Origin: Hofstenia miamia
Lineage: Eukaryota > Xenacoelomorpha > Acoela > Hofsteniidae
Length of the DNA: 64,000 nt
Assembly (NCBI GenBank): GCA_900660155.1
Contig: CABFPE010000030.1
Span: 1,646,329 to 1,710,328, forward strand
Direction of reading: 5' to 3'
The notes under the pieces are model-generated. The model searched no databases and had not been told where the DNA came from. It worked only from the letters and a program-made list of their open reading frames with translations. Below are positions 1-12,400 of the stretch, piece by piece. Made by a program: the position numbers and the translations under genes. Positions within the stretch are counted from its first letter, which is position 1. Every line of letters starts with the position of its first letter.

Positions 1-390
1 TCAATTCAGCAACTGCTGTAGGTTTCGTAGTATACACTTTGTCTTTAAGGTATCCCCATAAGAAAATTGTCTTTGCACTTCAACTGCATTTTCATATTTC
101 AAGTAGCATTTTAGAATAAATTTTCTTTCTTCGAAGTTAAGTTAGGCTGTTATTCTTATCTTAAGGAGTTGAATCTGGAAAAAATCACAAAAAGTTTATT
201 TATTAGCTATTTACAATTATCTAAAAATATAGTCAAAATACAATGAGAAAACAAAAAAATGATGCGTGTAAATATTTTTAAACTTTTGAAATAATAAAAT
301 TCTAATTAAATTCCACGTTTACAGTTATTTTTAATGTGTATTGATTTTATTGGAACACCCTGTATATATGTGCTTTGAACATTTTTGAAT

Positions 391-1327
391 AATGTTTTAT
401 TGTGACACGTTTCGACAAACATTGTTGTCATTTTCAAGCATTTGGAGAAATGTTCCCGAACTTTTTCTTTTAGTAATTCAGATCTTCAAAATATATTTAG
501 AATTGTTTTATGTCTTTGTTTATTTAATAATGTTTTCTTAGTTGATTTTATACATATTGCTTCTGCGATTTCAGTTTCGCGATGTCTTATTAGTATTTAA
601 AAATTTTTGATGAGCGTCATTAAATTAACACCATTTCGTGCTTAGTCAATCGAATATTTGAATCTTGCTCAAATTACAAAAGCTTAACAGAAAATTTGAA
701 TAAAATCACAAAAGATCTCAAAAATATTGGATATCCACAAAAAAATAATTCGTAAGATTATTGATTGGTAATTTTCATGAAATACACAAAATTCAAATTC
801 TACACATAACCAAGACAAAACAAAAGTATACTGGAAGTTACCATTTATAAAATCACGAGAAAAACAACTAAAGAAAACAATACGATCATACAACAATGAA
901 TTACCAACTTCGAAAATTTGGTCAGTATTTTACGCAAAAAAAGACCATGGAAATGTTCCCTAATAAAAATCATATTACCATTTTATTGTCTTCTGGTATC
1001 GTTTATTCATACGACTGTGATGAATGTTCAAGTTCATACATTTGCGAGACCAGAAGGCATTTAGAAACTCGGGCAAAGGAACATATATGAGGATATCTAC
1101 AATCCGAAATATATATATATATGGATGTGAACCCAAGCTGAAAAATTTTAAAATACTAATAAAAAACTAAAATCGCAGAAGCAATATGTATAAAATTAAC
1201 TAAGACATCAAACAAATTTACATATATTTTGAAGATCTGAATTACTAAAAGAAAAAAGTCGGGAACATTTCTCCACATGCTTGAAAATGACAACAATGTT
1301 TGTCGAAACATGGCAAAATAAAACATT
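391..1327 (+). mobile_element. Penelope-like retroelement remnant with inverted terminal arms
   Basis: A 5'-truncated Penelope-like element. A GIY-YIG endonuclease tail is readable on the plus strand and is flanked by long inverted arms at about 391-574 and 1168-1327. The arms match over most of their length, apart from an insertion of roughly 20 bp in the left arm. Both carry the block GACAACAATGTTTGTCGAAA (in opposite orientation), which can fold as a short stem followed by CGAAAC. Inverted, LTR-like termini are known for Penelope elements. No reverse transcriptase is seen, so this is an immobile fragment. Confidence 0.6.
896..1090 (+). pseudogene. GIY-YIG endonuclease tail of a Penelope-like element
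   Basis: The readable part ends in a block of the form YSYDCDECSSSYICETRRHL followed by ETRAKEH. This matches the GIY-YIG nuclease of Penelope-like elements: a C-x2-C pair, then Y-I-x-E-T, the conserved Arg and a final E-H. The Gly usually present in YIGET is Cys here, and a stop follows the E-H, so the domain is damaged. Upstream residues continue in another frame (about 840-895), consistent with frameshifted linker sequence. The start Met is only the first in-frame ATG of the track, not a real start. Family call is good; activity is unlikely. Confidence 0.6.
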
Positions 1328-1563
1328 GAAGTTTAATTTATTATAAATGATGAAGTTATGCGGTATCTATGCATGTTCCTTTTTTTCTTGTAATAGCTCT
1401 AGTTATTTCTTATAGAAAATAAATTCAAGTTTAGATTGAACTCGACAAAAATTTCTAGAACAAGAAGTTTAAAATTTGATACATCTAACGAATTTTGGAA
1501 CAATAATTAATCAATAGATGGCGTTCGTATAGTATTATTAGTGAATATTGAATAAAGTGGTGC

Positions 1564-1893
1564 GTGCTAGAAGATACCGATTATTTCACTTTGGTTGGAC
1601 GCTCTGGTGCACTTCTTTCATGCTTAGCTAGGTTGTATCGACACGACACCGACGAAATGTTTCAAATATTTAACAGCTCAAAGCAAAAAATAGGCGAAAT
1701 GTCACGTGAATATACCGGCCATATGCATGAACATGACGTTCACATGAATCCTGACTCGGATAGATTTACTGTAATACTTTCGCAACCACTGGGCAGTGAT
1801 GACAAACTTCTACTCGTTGGCGCTATTATTCTTTTGGATTTCGACTTTTTTGAAGGCAATGTCAAAGGCAAAGTTGACCTTGACACCATTTAA
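1564..1893 (+). CDS. Scramblase-like C-terminal fragment, intron-less copy
   Basis: The open frame (about 109 codons, stop at 1891-1893) encodes the C-terminal half of a phospholipid scramblase (PLSCR/ATG_2-type beta barrel). Scramblases move phospholipids between membrane leaflets. Visible blocks: GRSGALLSCLARLYRHD, then IGEMSREYTGH, then DSDRFTVILSQPLG, and the membrane-like end LLLVGAIILLDFDFFE. The last block corresponds to the family's 'GA.FLIDFMFFE' terminal helix. It is paralogous to the minus-strand gene at 4653-17300. That gene has an intron between IGEM and REFTG; this copy reads straight through. It could be a retrocopy or pseudogene truncated at 5', or the last exon of a gene extending left of the window. 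No convincing upstream acceptor was found. Confidence 0.6.
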   Translation: MLEDTDYFTLVGRSGALLSCLARLYRHDTDEMFQIFNSSKQKIGEMSREYTGHMHEHDVHMNPDSDRFTVILSQPLGSDDKLLLVGAIILLDFDFFEGNVKGKVDLDTI

Positions 1894-4652
1894 TTCGTGA
1901 CATATAGTTTATATTTTTGTTTAAGAATTTACATAAATTTTTATGACTCCATTAAGGTTTCGTCAAATTTATAAATAGTTTTAGATATTCAGAAATCCCT
2001 AAATTTTCATTTTGAGTTAACGGAAACATAAACAAATGAAAAATGTATTTTACAAAATGTTCTACAACGTTTTCATACAAAGCAGTACAGTTCAATTTTT
2101 TATTATTATTTTAAACAATCACCCATCAATCACGCCGTGAATTAGTGCGAGACACTCAAAAATTGAATCACATTCAATGCTGCAATTGTTTTTTAATTAT
2201 TCAAAATGTTTGTTTATCAAGTTGCCTATTTTTGTTTAATTAGCCTGCTGTATTGAAGGGCTTTTTTGTTTTCACAACACGTAGACATCACTCAATCAAT
2301 ACATTGCAAACTTCTCATCTGTCGTTCTCATATCCACCATTTAATTATACTGCGACTCGCGGTGCTTATAATTTTAAATGTTGGGTAGATCCATTTTGAC
2401 CAATTTTATTATCTAAGCATATTGTTTTTATGCAAAAACATCTTGCTTTACTATGGAGAAAGATGTTTCTAGTTAATCTATCCAAAAAATAGGTTTAGTT
2501 AAATTTTCGAGAATCTAACTTAAAACTGGATATTAGCAAAATTGATTTAATTTTATTAATTTATGCAATCATTTGTATTCAACTAAATTTTCAAACTATT
2601 CTTGATATTGTTTAGGTTAATGAAAGGAAAGTTCTATGATTTGTCTTTTAATTGGTTAATTAGACAAAAAATGTTCTTGAATTTCAGTTTCAAATTTCAC
2701 ACTTCAGTAGTGAACAATTGCTCTGTACAGAAATTCAGTTGTAACACTAAGCATATAAATAATTTAGTTAATCCTCATCAATTGTTAATATATGTTTTAA
2801 TGAATAGATTCAATATTTTATTAAAACTGCTTTAGCATCTATAAAATGTTAATATCGAATTCAATCGTCATGCACCATCACAATGCAAAGAATGCAGGGA
2901 TTGGAAATTGGTGAAAACATTTATTCATCTTTCATATCAAAGCTAATCCCTCTCTTCATTTAACTCTTAAGAACACTTCTTGTATCATTTAAACTGTAAA
3001 TTGACATGATTAAACTATGGATTATCATTCAATCCATTTGCAATTATTTCTAACCATGTGCAAATGCATGTATTTTTATAAGAATAGGCAAGACTCCAAG
3101 TATCGCATTCTGCCTCAATTTGCCTGAATTTTTGTTTTTTTAATGCTATTAGTAGTTTTGTTCTATGTTAATTAAATGCCCACATTAGATGTACTCTTAA
3201 ATTACTTTTTTTCAAAATTTGTCATCATTTTCAATACAGTCAATTCATAGTATTTGAAGGATTCGATACTTTAAGTATTAAATCAGCTGCTAAGTTTCTA
3301 GGTTTGAAAAAGACTTGATTATTATTTTTTATTCTTAGTATTGAGTGTGTCTATTTTTAGTGTTTTTAAAAGTTTTGTGTTTTTGGTTTTTCGGTATCTG
3401 TGTTTTCCATAACAATGTATTTTGTAGTTCGCGTCGTTACTAAAACAACCCATTCAATTATTTATCATTATTAGTTGAAATCTTCAAATCAATGTCACGA
3501 TTCCCAATACATCGTCTCAATGCTCCATTTACTCATCCATAATTCACCAGTTTGCGTTATTTATTGATATCCCTGGAAAATCTATCTGTTCTTGGATTTT
3601 AATTTTTAAGGTAATTGTAGCCGTGTTTCCATTCTAAAATGCATTTATTTTTAGATAAATGTTTTTTCACGAAAACTGCATAACATTGCGCTTTTTGAAG
3701 TTACAATGCAAGCAAATGCCTATGTGTTACTTGGACTTTATTACAAAAAAATTTTCTAGATTAATTTTTTTATAAAGTGCAGAATACATATACTGTGTTA
3801 CCGAACACAGTTGAATGCAAAAAATGTGCATTTTCATATGTGTACATTTCATGTAGAAATTTACATTTTAGTGTATGAGGGAAGCACTGTCTTTAATAAA
3901 ATTATGCAAATTAATGCCTTAACGTCCTGGTTTACAATAAACAAATGTTGCATTAATTTCGTTCTTTCCTATTCATTTAAAATTCCCTCCATATTCATTT
4001 GTCAATTTTTATCCAATTCAAATTTTCGCGTTTTTCTGCTTTATACAGAATGATTCGCTATTGCAATTAAGGAATTGTTTTGCTTTAAAAATTGTTGTAG
4101 AGACAGCGATATCTATCGCAAATGTGTAAATTGCATCAGCAATATTGATATTTAGGTTTATGAATCATGAATCTGGGATATTAAGGAAAACTTTATAATT
4201 TCGCCATGCTAATCAAGAGTATTTTTCATAACAAATATGGTAGACATGAATTGTTACTACGAAAAAATTTCTAACGAGAACACTTAAACAATTGATTCTG
4301 AAGTTGACTTACCTTAATGTTTATGTAAAGTAGAGTTAGATAGACCGTTCTTTTTTCAATTCATTATATCTTTGATGGTATGCTGCATTGGCTCAAAAAT
4401 AATCAAATGAACAATTTTTATTCCATTGCTCATTTGATTGTATTAATTTCTTTAAATTCAATGTTTTAAATACATAATTTTACACTGTTCCTTTAAAATA
4501 TATGTTGGGTGTAATATTTCATGCAGCCAATTCTTGAACAAAAAACATGGGAAAATTATGTACAATCAACTAACAACATTAATTACAATGCTCTTGTTTT
4601 AATGGCAATGCCAGAGACTTTGTGTAATGACTGTCTATTCATGGAAATCGGT
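1894..4652. other. Intergenic, no gene recognised
   Basis: Low-complexity AT-rich sequence between two convergent scramblase ends. I see no splice-supported exon or recognisable repeat, apart from a short block at about 3490-3530 (AATCAATGTCAC, then ACATCGTCTCAA) that recurs near 12930. Small ORFs at 2602-2835 and 3811-4053 have T-rich, unstructured translations and are not supported. Confidence 0.5.
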
Positions 4653-4846
4653 TCAAATGTGATCGGTGTCAACCTTCGACTTCACATTGTCTTCGAAAAG
4701 ATCGAAATCTATGCAAATGACAGCACCCAAAAGAAGCGTTTTCTGATAGGCCGAAATCTTTTTGTTAAGAGTGACCGTGAAGCGGTCGGAATCTGCGGTT
4801 TGATTAGTTTCGCTTGTGCTGGTATCGTGTCCTGTGAATTCTCTTC
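4653..4846 (-). CDS. Scramblase last coding exon
   Basis: Read on the minus strand, the acceptor TTTAG precedes GAAGAGAATTC. The first two bases complete a Gly codon with the G that ends the previous exon. The exon encodes REFTGHD, then DSDRFTVTLN, the hydrophobic LLLGAVICIDFDLFEDN and a short acidic tail, followed by TGA at 4655-4653. The plus-strand ORF at 4521-4850 is only the antisense shadow of this exon. Confidence 0.72.
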
Positions 4847-7800
4847 CTAAATTATAATTTGAAGGCTTGCTTATAAAATATTATCAAACATCTATATTTT
4901 GTATCTGTACAGGCAACCTACAAAAGAGGAGTTTTAATTGATAAATCATTCTAGAATTTTGATGTGATTCATGCCTAGCTTAACAGATTTTCATTTCAAT
5001 GATCAAGGACTATTTGATATTATGCAAACCATAGTAATGTTGTGCACCATTTACAACTAAATTCAGAATTTTTATGCTAACATTTTAATGGTTAGAACAA
5101 CATTGTCCAATCGAATTTTCAAGTAACCCTAAGTGGTAGGTAATATCTCTGAGGCCTTTTAGCTCTTGTAAAAATCACACGAATTTGGAAATGTCATCAT
5201 GAACATGGGTTATTTATAACAAGTTCAAATTTGAGGCTCGCTTACATTGCGATACCGCACCAAATTCAAGCTGTACACCTTCACCAAATTCCACTAAATA
5301 ACTACTAAAGATATTATTTTCGGAAATTGATGTATGGTAAATTAACTATTTTTTATTTAGCGAATCATTGGTCCACATTACCATTCATAATTTTCAAATC
5401 AAAATCATTTGTTGTCGGAATTAGATGTGAAGACTCTTACTAATAAATAAAATAAAATAAAAATTTTTTAATAGGAAACGTAGAAAATTATAACCTTGCT
5501 TAATTTCAATTAATATATGATGTCCTGTTGTATATCAATGTACAATACACATTTCTTTTCAATTGACAATTCAAAAAGATTTTTGTTTCTAGTATTAAGT
5601 CGCACTTCCCTTTTTGCGTCATTGAGTTAATAAAAACAAATCAAGTTTAAAAACTAATGCAAACAATTAGGCTCCAATAATTTATTTGAAAGTTTTATTG
5701 GTTTTACGGAAACCGTTTTTGCACTACCATCAATTACTCAATATTTAAATGATTTTTATATATTTAGAGATGCTTATGTTCTTACAATTTTATCGAATCA
5801 TCCGCATGAGAAAAATGTTTTAAAAGTGTGACCCAAAATTTACGATATTTTGGCCTAACGACTGTTTAATTTTGACTATTTTAGCATTTTTCGCCTTGCG
5901 GTTGTCTCATTGGCAATGGCCATTTCATATCTAGGAATATCTAATGCATGGCAAGGTGTCTGATTTTTCCTTGAAATAGTATGTTGGCTGCCAAAAATGC
6001 CTTCACTTCTTTTTCACCAAGTCTTTCTTCCGGATATGGTTGGGTGATAATTTTTAGTTTTTGAAAATGCAAGGGAAACCATGCACACCGTATTATGGCT
6101 GAAAAACCATTTCCAAATTGTATAACACATGCTCCTAGCTTAAAAATGGAACCCTCCCGAGACACATTGAAAATCTTGTCTAAAAATGCACATTTATATG
6201 GTTATAGGAAACATATGAACATGTCGTATTTCATTGTACTTGATTGTATTTTTCTTTCTCCTATTTTAGAGATGGTTTTAAAGTTTCAGTAGCAGTTATT
6301 CTTTGATTTATAACCTATTTATTTGTACTTAACAGCACTGAATATTATAGATTTATTTGTTTCAGCATCTGGGAAACGTCCTAACAATTTTACTATGGTC
6401 TGTGTGATTTGAGATCTATTTTCTGCTTTGATCACCCTCTATAATATGGTTTCTTTTATTTTCAGATGAGTAGTACTTGCATGCTTGTAGTAGTAGTTTA
6501 GCAATGGCAAGTAGATACAGAAAAACAAGATCCATTGGAGCCCTCTTAGATGTAGATATTGATTTTCCAGCTATCTTAAAATTTTCCAGTAAAAAACTGC
6601 CAACCTACTCTGATGGGGTCTTGAGATATTTAATTGAACATCAAACAGTCAAGACATACCCTTCAGAAGCCTTCAATGAAGTAAAGAAAAGAGTTTACAG
6701 TAAATAGTATCATGAGAGTATTTCCTGTATAGGTATAACACTAGCAGCAATCAGAAAACAATAGAAAAAGACTGGGAAATCTTCCGAGAAGCCAAGAAAA
6801 GATTACAACTAAGAAAAACCTCTTGCAAAGCCATTGATCAGTATCAAGTATTACGTGATAATGCTAAAAAGCTTTATAATGTATCAGCTACATCCCAAGA
6901 AAAATATAGCAGTGTGAAGGTGAATTTGGTGTCTATGTCTAAGAATGAGCATGAATACTTACTTGATCAACAGACAGAGACGAAAATCACATGTGATAAG
7001 GGGGTAGACCATGTATGGTATGCTGCTATGATGAGGAGACTAAGAGAAAGAGAACTGAATGAGAAGTATAGAGAGTAATGGAACATCACTTCAGATTTGT
7101 AGATTCAGATAAAATAAATGATTACTATCAGTGAGGAAAATAACCCATCAGAGTCAGTAGAACAGATGGAAGATGATAAAGGACTAGTACACACAGAAAA
7201 TGAAGATGAGACTCAGAGTCCAGAAAGAAAACAAAAGCGGAAACAATTTATTATTGCAGATATTAGTGATGACCCCTACCTAAAGCTATACAACACATCA
7301 GAGTGTCAGACCATAGAGTTTATGAAACATTTGATGGCTTCAAGGGTTTGGGTTTATCAACTTCTGAGGCATCTCAATCTCTGGTCAAATTTACTAATTC
7401 CCTGTTCAACTGTAGCTTGAAGGTATTAGATGAGAATGATGAGAACTTTGATGTTGATACATTACCCCATCTCAGAACTAATTGAAGCTAAGAGGTTGGC
7501 ACTGAACACAGAATGTTAATGGAGATTCTGGATCTGGTTCCATTCCCCTTGCATCTTATTAAAAATCAGAGAGAGCAAGCAAAACATTGCTGACCAATGT
7601 CAATTAATGTTCTAGATACTTGGAGCTTTTTCTAACAAGTCTGATAAGGAGATGTACCAAATAGTTGATGCCCAAATATCTGATTCAACAGAGCACAATA
7701 AAGGGTTTGCTACATTACTGAAAGATATGTTTGATCGGAACACTGAAGCTGGTAAACTCTTCTGTGAAACACATACCACTCTGGGATTTAGTTCTGCCAT

Positions 7801-9391
7801 GAACACCAGACTGTCCCTTAAGCAATTCAGAGCATCCCTGAAGAAATTTGTTAATATTTATGAACTCAATATTGTACACTCACATTGGTGTATATAACTT
7901 ACCCTAATCATAGCATATAAGGATGTGAATTTTAAGTTAGAAATACATTATGAACTTCTAGTAAGGAATACCCTATAAAATTTTAATAAGACATGTAATA
8001 TTGACTAGAAGCCATGAAAGATATATACCTTAATTTAGAATATTTTGATCTAATATTTCAATGTGGCTTGGGAGGATTCCATTTTTAAGGTATGAGCATG
8101 TGTTATGCATTTTTGAAAAGGTTTTGTTAGCCATAATAAAGTGTGTATAGTTTCCAATGCATTTTAATTTTTGTTGAAAAACTCATGATTATCACCCGAC
8201 CCTATTCCGAAGGAGCAATAAAGTCTTGGTGTTGATAAATCTTGCTGTAAGCTCGTGTCAATATGNNNNNNNNNNNNNNNNNNNNNNNNNNNNNNNNNNN
8301 NNNNNNNNNNNNNNNNNNNNNNNNNNNNNNNNNNNNNNNNNNNNNNNNNNNNNNNNNNNNNNNNNNNNNNNNNNNNNNNNNNNNNNNNNNNNNNNNNNNN
8401 NNNNNNNNNNNNNNNNNNNNNNNNNNNNNNNNNNNNNNNNNNNNNNNNNNNNNNNNNNNNNNNNNNNNNNNNNNNNNNNNNNNNNNNNNNNNNNNNNNNN
8501 NNNNNNNNNNNNNNNNNNNNNNNNNNNNNNNNNNNNNNNNNNNNNNNNNNNNNNNNNNNNNNNNNNNNNNNNNNNNNNNNNNNNNNNNNNNNNNNNNNNN
8601 NNNNNNNNNNNNNNNNNNNNNNNNNNNNNNNNNNNNNNNNNNNNNNNNNNNNNNNNNNNNNNNNNNNNNNNNNNNNNNNNNNNNNNNNNNNNNNNNNNNN
8701 NNNNNNNNNNNNNNNNNNNNNNNNNNNNNNNNNNNNNNNNNNNNNNNNNNNNNNNNNNNNNNNNNNNNNNNNNNNNNNNNNNNNNNNNNNNNNNNNNNNN
8801 NNNNNNNNNNNNNNNNNNNNNNNNNNNNNNNNNNNNNNNNNNNNNNNNNNNNNNNNNNNNNNNNNNNNNNNNNNNNNNNNNNNNNNNNNNNNNNNNNNNN
8901 NNNNNNNNNNNNNNNNNNNNNNNNNNNNNNNNNNNNNNNNNNNNNNNNNNNNNNNNNNNNNNNNNNNNNNNNNNNNNNNNNNNNNNNNNNNNNNNNNNNN
9001 NNNNNNNNNNNNNNNNNNNNNNNNNNNNNNNNNNNNNNNNNNNNNNNNNNNNNNNNNNNNNNNNNNNNNNNNNNNNNNNNNNNNNNNNNNNNNNNNNNNN
9101 NNNNNNNNNNNNNNNNNNNNNNNNNNNNNNNNNNNNNNNNNNNNNNNNNNNNNNNNNNNNNNNNNNNNNNNNNNNNNNNNNNNNNNNNNNNNNNNNNNNN
9201 NNNNNNNNNNNNNNNNNNNNNNNNNNNNNNNNNNNNNNNNNNNNNNNNNNNNNNNNNNNNNNNNNTATATATATATATATATATCATTTTTTGACTGTCT
9301 TAAACTTATCTAGTTGTTTAAAACTGATAATTAAATGTTTTAAATAATTGGCTAATTGAATCGAATTATCACAATGGTTATAAGACGTTCA

Positions 9392-9444
<53 letters not shown>

Positions 9445-12400
9445 TTGTCCAGGTGGTCTGCGTTTAAATGGAATCTTTTAAAGAATTTTTTACTAGAGTT
9501 TGCAAAAGTGGAAAACTTGAGTATAAAGTTGAGCAAGAAAAATCCAGATTCTGTTCAAAGAGTTTGCCCCCAGAAGACAACTGAAATTGATTTTGAAACA
9601 GGTGTATCTTAAATGCATAAACTTCCTTTTGAGATCCACTTGCATGAATTTTATTCAAATAATTCAAAAATGGTAGACCTGATATTATAAGGCACTTCTT
9701 TACTACCAGATATGTCCACCTCATTGTTCATTTTCTTCCAATTTCTACTAAATATTTTGAAAAGCGCCATGTCTGAACCAGAATTCGGACCCATCAAGAA
9801 ATCAAAGCAGCTCTTCAAAACTAACTCACAAATGTGATGACAACAGGAGTTATATAACAGATCTAGATTTAGCAATTTTTCTAGATTTGTACAGGCATCA
9901 TGAATTCTACCTGTAGTGCTTGCTGTCGGATCACAGGAAAGTGTCTGAATTTTTTTTGATTAAACCCCCACTTCTTCACTATGGTTTGCTGTTCTACTGA
10001 ATATTTTAGAATTTCAGAACCTCCCAACAATTGTTCCTTGCCTTTTAAGGTTACTATTATCGCCAGTCTATCGATTTTTCAACCTGTGAGTCCTGGAAGC
10101 ACTTAACTTAAATTTATGCCTAATTCTGCATGTCCAGTTTCTCTAAATTTTTTGTAAAATGATTATTTCCTTGCTGCCAAGTGAAAAACTTTAACAAAGA
10201 CGTGATGCTGAGATTACAAACCATCTTTTATGCCAGACTCAAATCTGAATAAAAACATGAGCTTTGTAAATTTATTAGTTTTTAAAGTTTTATTTTCCTT
10301 TGTTGAAATATAGTTTATAAGTATCTCTTATTTTATGATTATCTTTAGAGTTAAAACGACAGGCTAATTAATTACACAAAAAGCAAGAAAAGATTGATTT
10401 TTAACGAGTGATACCAGTTATTTATTTTTTTTCATAAGTCTGAATAACTTTTTACTTCAAGAGAAAAAAAATATATATTGTCTAAATAAGCATTTATCAT
10501 TTATATAGTGTATTGTGTAATTTACAATATTTTCTTACCCATTTCTCCAATACAATTGCCTTTGTTATCTTTTATTTTGAAGATTTCGTAGGTATCATAT
10601 CTGTACAAACATGCAAGGCATTTTAGCCAGCAAGCTGATCTTCCTTCGATCTTCATCTCGTCAACGTCACCGTTGGGCTTGATGCGGTATGTGGAGTTCA
10701 TCATGCTAAGCTGTTGTTGAACTTCTCCCATTTCTTTTTCACTACTGTTATAAACTGTTACTGCAGAACCGCTTCCACAACAACAGCCATTGGTTGGTTT
10801 GAACTTCCGGTTGAAGGTCACTAAGACCGAATTTTCGTCTAAAGATAAATCATTTTTATCAATCATCATCAGAAATAGGCAAAACAATATAGTCTAAAAA
10901 TTTCCTTAAATTACCTCCAAGTAATGCTTTAGTTGTTAGTTTTTAGCACTTTTTCGAAAAAATGTAAATTTTAAAAAACTAAAAAAATTTTCAATTTGCT
11001 TTTTACAAGAACGGTCATTCACATTCTAAAACCTATAATATTTATTTTTTACATGTAATATCAAACTATTAGAATGTGTTAATAATTCTTGCATATTCAT
11101 AGTCGTAACTCTGTAAATTGAGAATTAAAAATTAATTCCAAACGCAGGATTTTGCATGCTAACAATGCAGCTTTTGATTCCAAACTCTTATTTTATTAAC
11201 ATTTTTTATCAATTCAAACGAATATTGTTGTTAGTATAGAAATTTCAATAATATGTGGCATTTTCTAGTCTAAAAGAACTGACTAAAAACTTTGAACTTT
11301 ACATAGATAGGGTCTAGGCATTTGCAAAGCAAAATCCATTTTAAAAAATGCTACATTTATAAAACAATTTCAAATCCCAGGCCGTTAATTCCATTAAAAG
11401 CTCCTAATATACTTTTCAAAACAATGAAGCAATACAAAATTTCACTTCATTAAAATGTCATAGATTGAAGTATAAAAAATGGTTTGAAGTGACGATGTGC
11501 ACGTATAAGATTCAACAAAATTCGTTTTAAGCATTGCCTCAAGAAAATAGCAATTTAAAATTGTAAAATGTGTAGTGCCATTTTGAACATATACCAGTTA
11601 TCAACTTGTACTAAAATAACTAATCTTTAGCAGTTGCTACTGCAAGATGAAAGATATGCATATCTGTTTTCCTTATAAATGTATTTTACCCTTTTACCCT
11701 ATTGAAAGTATTTCTACATGGATTTAAGCAGAGCTAGAAATATGACTTTTTCGAACCATTAACCTTAAACTTACCTGGAATTTTTTTGATAATTTCTTGA
11801 ACAATTTTATACGCTGATTTACACAAAACCAACCAATTATAGTTGTTGTTGCTCCCATGTGCCTTAGAAATTAAGTATGGGAGGAATTTCATGGTTTTTT
11901 CATTGAAAAAAGTAAATATTTTCATCTACTTCCTGCACAGAATAATTTTTATCAGAATGTTCACTATAAAATTACGCATGATCATGTCCCAAGATTACCT
12001 GCTCATTACCTGACAAATAGTTAATCTTTATACGTACTTCAGGCACAGAAATACTCTTTAGTACAAATTTTCAACATTATATCCATATCTCACAATTTCC
12101 AATTTTCATAATAGGCTTGGACAAAATTCTTTGAAAATGTGGAAACAGAGTTTGTTCTTTTAAAAATGCATTTTACTTCAAGTTTAAATTAATTAAGTTT
12201 TGCAACTTGAACCATCCGTCCTTTTTAGGCTGAGACAATAAATTCATCGTCGAATAGTACTAAGGAACTATGTTCTCTTGGGTATAATTTTCCTAGGAGC
12301 AATAAACTAATAAATTTTTAAAATATCATAATTTTTTTAATTCAAACAGTTTTATTATATTTTAGTGAGTAATTCCCACAAAAATTGACAATTTTTTTTT

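Noticed and set aside
4521-4850. 109-aa plus-strand ORF
   Set aside because: Antisense of the scramblase terminal exon, which has splice sites and homology on the minus strand.
8202-9347. Very long ORFs (343-373 aa) across the N gap
   Set aside because: They are made of X translated from Ns; no coding evidence.
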